Part shown: positions 35,745 to 45,654 of the stretch, in pieces
Layout: every line of letters begins with the position of its first letter
Numbering within the stretch: the stretch's first letter is position 1
From: Aedes albopictus
Taxonomy: Eukaryota; Arthropoda; Insecta; Diptera; Culicidae
Length of the DNA stretch: 64,000 nt
Reading direction: 5' to 3'
NCBI RefSeq assembly: GCF_035046485.1
Contig: NC_085137.1
Location: 46,121,155 to 46,185,154, forward strand
Made by a program: the position numbers and the translations under genes
Notes under the pieces: generated by a model
What the model was told of the DNA's origin: nothing
The model's input: only the letters and a program-made list of their open reading frames with translations
The model's database searches: none

Positions 35745-36290
35745 CGAAGAATTACTTCTTGGATTTTTTCTGAATTTCTTTCGGTGCTCCATCGGTTACT
35801 TCAGGGGAATCTTTTAGGAGTTTCTTCTATAAATGTTGCAGAAGTTCTGCCTAGGCATTCTCCAGGAGGTACAAGTAGGAATCATCAGGAATTCTTTTGA
35901 GAATTTCTTCATAAATTTCTTTTAGGAATTTCAAAGCAGAAATTCCTGAAAAAATCCCTTGATCGAATTTCTGAACCCCTAGAGAGTCGACAGAAGGCAT
36001 TCAAGGTGGAATTCCCAGAAGGAACTTCTTGGATAAAAACCCAGTGAGAATTTTTGGAAGAATTCAAGATGGTATTTATGGAGTAGTTAGCTGGTAGAAT
36101 TTTACCCAGATATATTTTCTACAGAAGCTTCCATGAGGAATCCACGGATGAAAATTCTGAAGGAATACCAAGAAGGAAATCCTGCAGCAATTCACCAGAT
36201 GACATTCCTGGAGTAATCTACACTGGGTGTTCCTGGAAGAATCTCCTGAAGGAATCCCCATATGGAATTTCTGGAGAAACTCCCAGAAGA
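35745..36290. repeat. 12-bp minisatellite with orientation switch
   Basis: C-rich units change to G-rich units at about 35,930-35,950 (around TTTCAAAGCAGAAATTCCTG). The G-rich part continues to about 36,290. Confidence 0.75.
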
Positions 36291-36409
36291 AAAGAATCAG
36301 AAAAAGGAAGAAGAAACACCAGAGAAGTTGCCCTAACACAAAAGCCAACGAAGCGGAAAATATGCCTTTATTACTCGGCCGGATATATTCGATATGCTTT
36401 TTTTCACAT

Positions 36410-37210
36410 CCCGGTTAATCAAGTCTGATTTAAAATGGTTTCAAATATCTCACCTACTATTAATTTGTTATGGTTTGCTACTTGTTCAGCACTTAAAAAA
36501 TAAAATTGCTAAATTTGGTAATATCTCACAAGTAATTTTATGCTGTCAATAACGAGTATACGAGGGAAATTTTTGGTAAAACGTTTAGTGTTAACAAAGA
36601 CGGAATATCCCGAATAGATGGGGAAAAAATTACAGGCTGAGTTACTTTGTAACAATGGTTTTGTAACAACGGTTGTTATAAAACATGTACCGCTAGTAGT
36701 TAAAATACAAAAAAAAAACAAAACTCGTTGCTATCAAAACAATAATATAACAAGTTGAGATATAATCATAACAAGATTATATAAAACTTTGTAATACTTA
36801 ACTAGCAAAATCAAAACAAAATTATAACAAGTTCTGTTGTATTATTCAGAACAAATTTGTTACAAGTTTTGTATAAATATCTTGCCTCGACTGACCAAAA
36901 TAACAAAAATTAATCAAATGTTTTCGCGACAGCACAAAAAACCTTATAAACTCTGAAATAATGATATAACAAAATATAACAAAGATTGTTATAAACGTGT
37001 TTGAAATTATGTTAGAGACAATCATATTATACTGCATAATATAATATAATGTTTTTATGCATTTGTTTGAATAAACGAAACAAGTTTTGTTATTATGTTG
37101 TTACAAATGTTAATTCTATTTTGTTATGGATATTTCCATGGAAATACATGCTATTCCTAACAACAGTTGCCATAATTTTGTTATGATATTGGTATGTGCT
37201 TCTAGTCGGG
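36410..37210. mobile_element. CCCG-terminus MITE-like element, 801 bp, AT flanks
   Basis: It starts CCCGGTTAAT and ends GCTTCTAGTCGGG, with AT on both sides. The right end equals that of the MITE at 18,531-18,979. The interior is rich in ATAACAA/TTGTTAT motifs in both orientations. There is no transposase. Confidence 0.65.
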
Positions 37211-37229
37211 ATCCCTCTAGATGTACCAC

Positions 37230-37900
37230 TAGATGAGGTTAAGAAGGCCCATGAGCATAGGAAGAACAGCAAGACTATTTGGAAGGCCGATGAAAGATCG
37301 AGAACTTTTTAAGTTCGGAAGGGAGCAGTTACATCCAATAATCACCAGATTCTAAAGATACAGGGGGATGAAGAATTGCCCACAAGCCGGTAGGACGTCC
37401 TCATTTGCCCAATCTACAGGGCAGAGCACAGTCTAGAAAGCGATATTTTCCATCTCAAATTCGGCGTGGAAGAAAATGTTGGGTGTCCTATTGAACAGTA
37501 CAAGACTTGTTGAGGAGTTCTTCGTCATCAAGTTCTACACAAATTTCGGGAGTAACTTGTTGACTCTTCATTTATTCAAAGGAAGCGTATGATTAAGTAA
37601 GTAAAAATGTGCTTTGTCTGATAATGTCTGAACATGGTTTTCCAGCGGAACCAACGGAATGCATGATGGATCAACATTAAAAGTTTGAGTTGCTGACAAA
37701 GTATCTACCTCATTTATAACAACCTTGCACAGGTTAAGGTAAGGTGAAACTTTTTTCAAATTTACTGTTCAACTTTGCAATCGAAGAAGTGTTCGTCCGT
37801 GTATAATCACTAGCATGACACGGTCGCATATGATCCTCGGCTTTGCGAACGATATTGATCTCAGTGGCAGTGGAAGAAGCTTATGCTCCTCTGAAGAGGG
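37230..37900 (+). pseudogene. Decayed LINE reverse-transcriptase remnants
   Basis: Short stretches are reminiscent of the RT of the other LINEs: DVLICPIYRAEH near 37,390-37,430 and ILGFANDIDLSG near 37,830-37,868 (FAND in place of FADD). The sequence between is shortened and contains stops. Identification is by short motifs only. Confidence 0.55.
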
Positions 37901-38214
37901 ATACAGCGTCTTGACGATTAGGGACAAACGTCATGAAATCCCGCTTCAACATTGCATCAGAACTTCAGACGCACAAATCTCAAGAAGCAAGCTTCAAACA
38001 ACAGTGCATTTTATTATTTTGTTCTTGCTCACTTGTAATAAGCTTAAAATAAAAATCTCGTTTGCGCTGGTTTTGTTTACTAAGAGATTTGTGTCTTGTG
38101 ATGTGTGGCTATGACGTTTTCCGTGAAGTGGAAGGCGTACGGCAGAATAGTCCCTTTTTAGCTAACCAGATGAATTAGGTATGTCGAACGTTTATTTTAA
38201 GATTTTTAGTTATT

Positions 38215-38473
38215 CCCGAGCAGGAGAAAATAGCCGAAGAATACCTAACTCAGGTTTGGAAAACCCAATACCTACAACCTCAATGAGGTATTAAGTAAAA
38301 TACCTTAAATAATAACCGGTGTGTCTTCTGTCCATAACGCGTAAATAACAGGTAACATCAGGTATGGAATCGGCGATTTAACAAATAGCGATTTTTCCAT
38401 AATTGAATAATACCTCAAGCAGTCCTCAACACCAAACCAACAACCCATTGAGGTATTTTATTAATACCTACAA
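38215..38473. mobile_element. CCCGAGCAGGA MITE, truncated copy
   Basis: It starts CCCGAGCAGGAGAAAATAGC and follows the full copy at 51,365-51,767 (read inverted) through TCAACACCAAACCAACAACC, then breaks off where the CCCGAG MITE at 38,474 begins. The right end is missing. Confidence 0.8.
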
Positions 38474-39088
38474 CCCGGGTAGACGAGAATATCTAAATCA
38501 TATCTCAAATCGAACAATTTTTGCTGTCATAGCTCGATGTGATGTTAATGAGTTATTCAAAAATCTAATGAATATCGCACGAATAGCTCAAAGTGATATG
38601 ATATCAGTTTTTGTTCTTGTCGAAATAGCTGAAAATTTCTACATAATAACAATTTAAGCTCTTGTGCACGAGATGAAACACATACACCCATAGAGATGGC
38701 TCAATGTTAGTGAAATGTCATGTGCCCCTTTCTGAGCTGTGGAAACGAAGAACCGTATGCTCTTATTCCCATGTTATTTACAACAGCGAGCCACAGTTGA
38801 GTGGTAAGCATCGCCGCCTGTGAATCCTAAGGTCGTAGGTTCGGTGCTGCATGCTGACATTTTTTTTAATTTTTTTTTTCTAAAAATATGACAGATCTTG
38901 TCTGCTATTAGTTTGATCTTGTAATATCTTAACGAGCTATTATTGAGTAGTTCACCATATTAGATTTCGCTATTATTTCTGTTCTTTTACCTCTTATATC
39001 AATCAAACCAATATCAGTTTTTGCTCTTCAGTTATTCAATCAATAATAACTGAATATGCTATTCATCAGATTTTTCCCCCTACTCGGG
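38474..39088 (-). mobile_element. CCCGAG(T) MITE carrying a SINE, copy 1
   Basis: It starts CCCGGGTAGACGAGAATATC and ends CCTACTCGGG; a homologous copy lies inverted at 51,974-52,584. About 38,690-38,880 is a tRNA-like SINE ending in T-rich sequence, present at the same internal site in both copies, and also seen alone at 35,495. The MITE therefore amplified after gaining the SINE, or the solo copy derives from it. Confidence 0.8.
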
Positions 39089-39545
39089 TACGTACCCCCA
39101 AAGATAAATGATTCACATGATTAACTTTTCACTCAGACCATGAAGTCATATACATCTGTTTTGAGGGATAACAGTTTATTCAAAAACTTGTAATAGCTTA
39201 AACAGAAAATTTACAAATATTTTATGTTTTACGAATCTTCCCATACATTCCGTTTATTGCACGGCAAAGCCTACTGAAAATTTCCAAGGCGTGAGTTTTA
39301 AGCGTTTTGATGGATCGAACTCCAGAATCAGGCGAAGAAAAGCGGGTAAGAACAGAAAACAACGAGGCGAGTCAAAGGCGGATTCGAGACCGGGCTTCTG
39401 TGGTGCGATCACGTAGAGTTCCCCGAAGGTCTATGAGGTGACGGAGGAGAAGTTGGCGACGGTAAACTCTAGGCGGTTATGGCACCTTCTCGTCTGAAAA
39501 GTGCGGAACCCGAAGAAGTCAAATAAGATCCGAAACGTATGGGAT
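39089..39545. other. Flank of the LTR retrotransposon; short unassigned open frame
   Basis: An ATG at 39,310 opens a ~43-codon Arg- and Ser-rich frame that stops near 39,440. It is GC-richer than the surrounding DNA and continues across the retrotransposon into 45,080-45,120, so it is one block split by the insertion. I do not recognise it; an ORF1 remnant of a LINE is possible. Confidence 0.35.
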
Positions 39546-39550
39546 GCGGC
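39546..39550. repeat. 5-bp target duplication, left
   Basis: GCGGC precedes the 5' LTR and the same GCGGC follows the 3' LTR at 45,075-45,079, marking a precise integrase-made insertion. Confidence 0.95.
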
Positions 39551-39768
39551 TGTAGGGACCTACACTGAATAAACACTGTACCTTTAACATAAATAACCTT
39601 GACTTTCAATACAAGCATACCTGTCACGAGCTAACTAACCTTAACCGAACTGACAGGAGGGGGATTGTGTTTTAGCGACTGCGAGTGATAGGACACGCGA
39701 AGGTTGGTGGCTGAGATTCGACGGCTGTTATCGGGACGAACGACGAGTAATCGGATCATTCCCCTACA
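39551..39768 (+). repeat. 5' LTR of Ty3/gypsy element
   Basis: 218 bp starting TGTAGGGACC and ending CCCCTACA, with the standard TG...CA boundaries inside a short inverted repeat (TGTAGGG/CCCCTACA). By eye it is identical to the 3' LTR at 44,857-45,074. An AATAAA lies at 39,568-39,573; no convincing TATA box was found. Identical LTRs imply a very recent insertion, since both are copied from one template. Confidence 0.97.
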
Positions 39769-39770
39769 TC

Positions 39771-39783
39771 TGGCGACTGCGGA
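39771..39783 (+). other. Primer binding site-like sequence
   Basis: TGGCGACTGCGG begins two bases after the LTR, where the minus-strand primer site is expected. TGG is the complement of the tRNA CCA end. The first bases (TGGCGAC) resemble the primer site of mdg1/412-type elements, but I cannot name the tRNA from this sequence. Confidence 0.65.
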
Positions 39784-39789
39784 TAAAAG

Positions 39790-40666
39790 GTAAATTTGAT
39801 AATTTGTTAAATTTGAGAATTCGGCCTACGGTTTAATTTCCGAATCTGGAAAATAAAGTGCACTACGAGCACGACTGCGAGCTCTTCCTGTTCAGCAAGA
39901 TGGCGGTGCGAAAATATTGCTGAATGAGTGCAGCGTTGAAACCGACCTGGCAGTTGGACTTTTTGTTTCCAATTGGAAGTGAGAATAGGATGGAGATGTG
40001 CAATTGGAATAATTGAAAGTAAACAACGATGGAAAAAAATAATGTGGGAAAAAACTTATCATAAAGGTGTTTGAGCAGAGGGTTTTTGATAATGTAGCGT
40101 ATGGCGAAACTGCTATGAAACGGTGTCTTAGTGCGCGAGGGCCTAAGATTAATTGTTGAAGGAGTGTTTATAAGGGTGTGCTTATCCTAGTAGTCGATAA
40201 TTCTAGTGCGCGAGGGCCTAGAATCTTGAAATATAATCTTAATGCGCGGGGGCTTAAGATGAGTCCCTAGTGTGCGAGGACCTAGGTAGTTCTAGTGCGC
40301 GAGGGCCTAGAATGGGTAAAACGTCTTATTGTACATTTTTTTTTTAAAGAGAAGAATGTTATGTTTGCCAAGTGGTATTGTCGGAAATAGTTACATGATA
40401 AAAGAGTGCTCGATTAGTCTGAGAGGTCATGAATAATGTAGACTAGGTACTGAATATGTAATGAAAATTCAAAAAAGAGGGTGGTGACTGAATATGGCTG
40501 GCATTACCATTGCTTGCTGTATTTCAGGTCCTAGAGAATGTTTCTACACCCAACAATCCGTTAGTTACTGTACCTACTCTACATTTTATTTGCTCACTTT
40601 GGAACATCAGAAGGGCTCGACAAAAAAAAATTAAAATGCTGAATCATAGATTTGTTTTATTTGCAG
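39790..40666 (+). other. Putative leader intron
   Basis: A strong donor AAAAG|GTAAAT lies just after the primer binding site. A strong acceptor TTTGTTTTATTTGCAG ends directly before the gag ATG at 40,667. Splicing would remove several upstream ATGs (for example 39,901) and the hairpin cassette, leaving a short leader. The layout mimics retroviruses, where the major donor lies downstream of the primer site and packaging signals lie beyond it. It is predicted from sequence only. Confidence 0.55.
40126..40312 (+). promoter_or_regulatory. Cassette of five covarying hairpins in the leader
   Basis: Five hairpins share one plan: a 5-7-bp lower stem, a bulged T, a 2-bp upper stem and a hexaloop GCGAGG (GCGGGG once). 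They lie at 40,126-40,148, 40,200-40,224, 40,236-40,260, 40,266-40,286 and 40,290-40,312. Lower stems differ yet always pair: TCTTAG/CTAAGA, ATTCTAG/CTAGAAT, ATCTTAA/TTAAGAT, CCTAG/CTAGG, TTCTAG/CTAGAA. The upper stem GC/GC becomes GT/AC in the fourth. Loops are conserved while stems covary, the mark of selected RNA structure. A role as Gag-binding packaging or dimerisation signal is inference. Confidence 0.85.
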
Positions 40667-42574
40667 ATGGATGAAAGTCGACCAATTCCTACGTTTCGTT
40701 GTGAGCAAATTGAAGGCTCGAAACTTGCCAAAGAGTGGCAAGAATGGAAAGGCTCCCTGCAATATTACTTTGATTCATATCAAATCACGGATCAAAAGCT
40801 AATGCGTGCCAAAATGCTACATTTCGGTGGACCGCAGCTCCAAAAAGTGTTCCGTACCCTAGATGGAACTGAAGATTTCCCATTGATTGTAGTGCAGAAA
40901 CCCTGGTATGATGTAGCAATCGACCGGTTGGACCAGTACTTCAAGCCCCGTAAGCAAGATGTTCTTGAACGCCATAAGCTCCGAAATATCAGACAGCTGC
41001 CGAATGAGCGTTTTGCCCATTACGTGCTGCGTTTGAGGCAGCAGCTAATGGAATGTGGTCTCGAGAAATACGCTACCGAGGTCAGAATCAGCATTGAGGA
41101 GATGATGTTGGTAGATGTCATCGTGGAAGGATGCGCTTCTCAAGAACTGCGTCGTAGAATCCTCGAAAAGGACCAATCACTTTCGGACATTGAAGCATTG
41201 GGAGCGTCACTTGAAAGTGTCAGAAATCAGGAGAAGGAAATGAACGCTGCTGAACTTCGAGACCGCCCAGCTGAAATATACAAGGTGCACACCGCTGATA
41301 GATCGAAGTTTGAGCGTAAACCTGAGCGTTCGGAGAACCGTTTCGCAACACGACCGATGAAAACCGATAAAGAGATGTCAACTAAGTGCTTCGCTTGCGG
41401 TTTAGTTGGACACATCTCAAGAAGCCCAACATGCCCTGCTAAAGGAAGGACATGTCGTAGATGTCAGAGTATCGGGCATTTCGAGAAAGTGTGTCGAAAG
41501 CGTCTAAGCACACCAAATTCGATCGCACCGGGAAGGAAAGTTCACGTGATTGAAGATGTCGTGGAGCCGCAGCCAGGACCGGCTGCAGAAGAACCGGAAC
41601 GAAAGGTCTACTATACTTTCCATGCCGGTAACAACACGAACGTGTTCAACTGCAAAATCGGTGGCGTGGCGGTCGAAATGTTAGTCGACTCAGGATCGGA
41701 CGTCAACCTTATAACAGCGAAGACTTGGGACGAGTTGAAACGGCAACAAGTTCGCGTAACTGAATGTGTGAAGGGCTGCAGGAAGACACTCAAGGCGTAT
41801 GGAAGTGATAAACCGTTGGAAGTTCTGGGTACATTCAGAGCGCACGTCGAAGTTGGAAAGCGTACGATCGATGCGGAATTCTTCGTGACATTGAGCGGGC
41901 AACGGAATTTACTCGGTGATGTAACATCTAAACAGCTGGGTATTTTGAAGATTGGTATGGAGGTTGACCAAATTATGGATGGTGGAGCAGGTCAGGCACC
42001 GTACCCCAAGATTTCGGGAACAAGAATTCATATCCATATGAACCCGGATATGGTACCGATTTTTCAACCCGTGCGTAGAATTCCCATTCCCCTGGAAGGC
42101 GCGGTGAACGCTAAGTTGGATGAGCTTTTAGCTAAAGACATCATCGAAGTCAAAAATGGACCAGCGGCTTGGGTATCTCCACTCGTTGTTGCCAACAAAG
42201 CGAACGGTACCATTCGCCTATGCGTGGACTTGAGGCGTGTCAATCAAGCTGTAGTACGGGAGCGCCACCCCATGCCTGTGATCGACGACATTATGACAAA
42301 AATAGGCAAAGGCAAGATATGGAGTGTGCTTGACGTGAAAGATGCGTTCTTTCTTCTCGAGCTGGATGATGAGTCGAAGGATATAACGACCTTCATCACA
42401 CATCGCGGCTTATACCGGTTCAAGCGGTTGCCCTTCGGATTAGTTTCGGCTCCGGAAATCTTTCAGCGTACCATGGACGAGATGTTGGCTGATTGCGAGG
42501 GGGCGTATTGGTACCTTGACGACGTAGGCGTTGAAGGCAGTACAGTAGAGGAACATGATTCACGTCTTCAGAAG
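40667..42574 (+). CDS. Gag-protease-RT exon of Ty3/gypsy element
   Basis: From ATG at 40,667 the frame runs 636 codons to the putative donor (637 before the stop at 42,578 if unspliced). It encodes, in order, a Gag region without recognised domains, two zinc knuckles starting at Cys241 (CFACGLVGH, unusual CX2CX4HX6C) and Cys263 (CX2CX4HX4C), an aspartic protease with DSG at 341-343, and the RT fingers and palm with LPFGL and the catalytic YLDD at 616-619. I start at the ATG after the splice-acceptor-like sequence because the frame upstream has no ATG. There is no frameshift between Gag and Pol. The product makes cDNA in virus-like particles. All catalytic motifs are intact. Confidence 0.95.
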
Positions 42575-42668
42575 GTATGAAATCAAAAAAATTGAAATCC
42601 ACACATGCTAATAAATAAAGTTGAATTCATTACATTCGTGTTTTCTTCATTCCAAATTCCTGTTTCAG
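42575..42668 (+). other. 94-bp putative spliceosomal intron inside RT
   Basis: It starts GTATGA after AAG, has CTAAT at 42,608-42,612 as a possible branch site, a pyrimidine-rich tract, and ends TTTCAG before G. It lies between codons (phase 0). An in-frame TGA sits three bases inside, and the length of 94 also shifts the frame. Conserved RT sequence stops exactly at the donor and resumes exactly at the acceptor, within the helix that follows the YLDD motif. Confidence 0.85.
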
Positions 42669-44819
42669 GTTCTTGCTAGATTCAAGGAAAAGGGAGTTGT
42701 TCTAAACTGGGACAAATGTAAAATGAGGGTAACAGACTTTGAGTTTCTGGGATTCAAAATCAATCCTAGTGGAATAGAACCATCTGATACGAAAAGAGAT
42801 GCTGTCATGAGTTTTCGCAGGCCTTCAAACGAAAGTGAGGTAAGAAGTTTTCTTGGTTTGGCCAACTATATGGGGAAGTTCATCCCTAATTTGGCTGATA
42901 TTGACGAACCGTTGCGAAAACTGACACAGAAAGGAATACAGTTTCATTGGGGCGATGCGGAAGAAAATGCGTTCAACAAGATTAAGTACCACATAGCAAA
43001 CGCTAAATCATTGGGGTTTTATCGAGCAGAAGACGATACAGCTGTAGTTGCAGATGCAAGTCCCCATGCGCTAGGGGCCGTGCTGATCCAGACCGATAAG
43101 CAGACGCGTCAGTCACGGGTAATCTGTTATGCATCCAAATCGCTCACAGACACGGAAAGGAGGTACTGCCATACCGAAAAGGAAGCACTAGCGCTGGTGT
43201 GGAGTGTGGAGCGATTCCAGAACTATTTGATAGGCAAAGAGTTCAACCTTGTAACGGACTGTAAAGCTCTAACATTCTTGTTTACGCCATCCTCGCGCCC
43301 GTGTGCTCGCATTGAACGATGGGTGTTGCGGTTGCAAGGATTCCAGTACAAGGTCGTCTATACTGCGGGTCCATCGAACATCGCCGATGTTTTATCCAGA
43401 TTATCCGTATCGGAACCTAGAGCCTTTGACGATTCGGAAGAACTGGTGGTTCGTGAAATAGCAAGTACTGCTGCTACAGCTGTGGCGCTGAAATGGCACG
43501 ACATTCAAAAGGCTAGCCATGAGGATGAAGTGATATGTCAAATATTCCAAGCCCTGGAATCCGGAATATCTGATCAACTACCGTTGCCATATAAAATGAT
43601 TTTTGGAGAGCTTTGTCGGGTAGATGAGGTACTATTAAGGGGTGATCGAATCGTGATTCCTCAAAGCCTCCAGCAAAGAGTACTGCAGCTGGCACATGAG
43701 GGTCACCCAGGCATGCGCATTATGAAGGGGCATTTACGTGCAAATGTGTGGTGGTCAAAAATGGATGCGCAAGTAGAACAATATGTAAAAACCTGTCGAA
43801 GCTGCTCCCTTGTATCGGCTCCAAATCCGCCCGAACCAATGACTCGAAAAACACTTCCTTCTCGACCATGGGAACAAATTGCCATTGACTTTTTGGGTCC
43901 TCTTCCTGAAGGAGAGTATCTTCTAGTTTGCGTCGATTACTACAGCAGGTATATAGAGGTAGTTGAAATGAACGACATTTCAACCTCATCCACTACACAA
44001 GAGCTGCTAACAGTGTTTTCGCGCTATGGAATTCCTGAATCTCTTCGAGCGGACAATGGTCCACAATTCTCTTCTGAAGAATTCCGTATGTTCTGCGAGG
44101 AATACGGCATTTGTTTGGTGAGCACTATCCCCTACTGGCCCCAAATGAATGGTGAGGTTGAACGACAGAACCGCTCCATTCTGAAGCGTTTGAAGATAGC
44201 TCAAGAGCTTGGACGTGATTGGCGTAAAGAACTGCGACAATACATGCTAATGTACCATTCGGCAGCGCATTCGACAACTGGCAAAGCGCCTTCAGAGCTA
44301 ATGTTCGGTTGGCGCCTCCGATCCAAGGTTCCCAATGTGCCTACAGTCGACAACCAAAACGAAGCTGTGAGGGATCGAGATATGTTGGAGAAGGAGAAAG
44401 GGAGAGTCTATGCAGATAACCATCGAAAAGCAAAGTCCAGTGGAATTGAAGTGGGGGATACGGTTTTGGCTAAACGGATGAGAAAGGAGAATAAGCTCAG
44501 TACGGAGTTTACCTCGGAAGAATTTACGGTTTTGGATAAAAAGGGTACAGACGTAACGATTCGTTCATCATCATCTGGAAAAACATACAACAGAAGTTCA
44601 GCTCATCTGAAGGTCGTACCTAAAACAGGATGCTCCGGAGAAGATCCAATGCTTCAGAATCAGCTTGGGAACGAACCCGAGTTGCCTGTACCCAGCACAA
44701 GTACGGCCATCCAACCAAGGATATCTTCTGCTGACACCGCCGCTGACAAAGCTCCTGAGAGGGCTTCTAGGAGACCAAAAGCTGAGTCTAGTCGATTGAA
44801 GGATTACATTATGTATTGA
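42669..44819 (+). CDS. RT thumb-RNase H-integrase exon of Ty3/gypsy element
   Basis: 716 codons, stop TGA at 44,817. The frame begins with the end of RT (VLNWDKCK, FLGFKINPSG), continues with RNase H (VVADASPHALGAVL, TEKEALALVWSVERF, VTDCKALTFLF), and then integrase: HHCC zinc finger (HEGHPG..., CRSCS) and the DDE core with IDFLGPLPEG, RADNGPQFSSEE and GEVERQNRS. The C-terminal part is basic, then Ser/Pro-rich and probably variable. No envelope gene follows. Together with the first exon a 1,352-residue polyprotein would result after splicing. All catalytic residues are present, so the element may still be mobile. Confidence 0.95.
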   Translation, partial: VLARFKEKGVVLNWDKCKMRVTDFEFLGFKINPSGIEPSDTKRDAVMSFRRPSNESEVRSFLGLANYMGKFIPNLADIDEPLRKLTQKGIQFHWGDAEENAFNKIKYHIANAKSLGFYRAEDDTAVVADASPHALGAVLIQTDKQTRQSRVICYASKSLTDTERRYCHTEKEALALVWSVERFQNYLIGKEFNLVTDCKALTFLFTPSSRPCARIERWVLRLQGFQYKVVYTAGPSNIADVLSRLSVSEPRAFDDSEELVVREIASTAATAVALKWHDIQKASHEDEVICQIFQALESGISDQLPLPYKMIFGELCRVDEVLLRGDRIVIPQSLQQRVLQLAHEGHPGMRIMKGHLRANVWWSKMDAQVEQYVKTCRSCSLVSAPNPPEPMTRKTLPSRPWEQIAIDFLGPLPEGEYLLVCVDYYSRYIEVVEMNDISTSSTTQELLTVFSRYGIPESLRADNGPQFSSEEFRMFCEEYGICLVSTIPYWPQMNGEVERQNRSILKRLKIAQELGRDWRKELRQYMLMYHSAAHSTTGKAPSELMFGWRLRSKVPNVPTVDNQNEAVRDRDMLEKEKGRVYADNHRKAKSSGIEVGDTVLAKRMRKENKLSTEFTSEEFTVLDKKGTDVTIRSSSSGKTYNRSSAHLKVVPKTGCSGEDPMLQNQLGNEPELPVPSTSTAIQPRISSADTAADKAPERASRRPKAESSRLKDYIMY

Positions 44820-44844
44820 CGAAAGCTATTGTTATCAATTTATT

Positions 44845-44856
44845 GAAGGGTAGGGG
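44845..44856 (+). other. Polypurine tract
   Basis: GAAGGGTAGGGG lies directly before the 3' LTR, where plus-strand DNA synthesis is primed; a single T interrupts it. Confidence 0.8.
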
Positions 44857-45074
44857 TGTAGGGACCTACACTGAATAAACACTGTACCTTTAACATAAAT
44901 AACCTTGACTTTCAATACAAGCATACCTGTCACGAGCTAACTAACCTTAACCGAACTGACAGGAGGGGGATTGTGTTTTAGCGACTGCGAGTGATAGGAC
45001 ACGCGAAGGTTGGTGGCTGAGATTCGACGGCTGTTATCGGGACGAACGACGAGTAATCGGATCATTCCCCTACA
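44857..45074 (+). repeat. 3' LTR of Ty3/gypsy element
   Basis: 218 bp, by eye identical to the 5' LTR, followed by the target duplication GCGGC at 45,075-45,079. Confidence 0.97.
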
Positions 45075-45124
45075 GCGGCAACGATGGACGGTTTTTCCCT
45101 GAACAGCATGTTGCTGAAAAGGTC

Positions 45125-45504
45125 GGCTGGAGAATATCTAACTCAGGTATGGAAAAGCGAATACCTACAACCTGAATGAGGTATTGAGAAGCCCTGCATA
45201 AGAGGTAAAATACCGAAAATAATAACTGGTGTGTATTCTGTGTATAACGCGTGAATAATGACATCAGGTATGGCAATACCTGAATAATAATCGGCGATTT
45301 TTCCAAATAAATGGTGTTTTTTATATTGGACTGCTTGAGGCCTCAACACCAAACCAATAACTCGTTGAGGTATTTTAACAATACCTACATAATACCAAAA
45401 TAAGTTATTTTCAATACCTGGATAACCGATTAATGCTTTGTCTTGGTATGATACCTGACTTTGGTATGCTGCAGTTATGTGTCAGTTATTCGTTCCTGTT
45501 CGGG
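45125..45504. mobile_element. CCCGAGCAGGA MITE, copy lacking its left terminus
   Basis: It follows the full copy (51,365-51,767, inverted) from the GGAGAATATCTAACTCAGG segment to the right terminus CGTTCCTGTTCGGG. Characteristic segments are CTGGTGTGTATTCTGTG and CTCAACACCAAACCAATAAC. Confidence 0.8.
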
Positions 45505-45654
45505 TAACGAGCAGAATGGACTGTGACTGTGACTGAAAAAAAACAAGACTTGCATACAAGACAACATGGGACAGATATGCTTGGAACGGTAGTACACGTA
45601 GGGCAGTAATTTTAATCCTGTTATTCCACCTGCGAAGTGCTGCAAATTTATATA

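Noticed and set aside
39310..39440. Small Arg/Ser-rich protein
   Set aside because: Only about 43 codons and no recognised homology; a LINE ORF1 remnant is just as likely.
40652..40666. Upstream extension of the Gag frame (five codons)
   Set aside because: It begins with TTG and coincides with the splice-acceptor-like tract; the first ATG is at 40,667.
42621..42668. Start of the second pol frame at 42,621
   Set aside because: Not an ATG, and the residues before 42,669 are not RT-like; homology resumes exactly at the putative acceptor.
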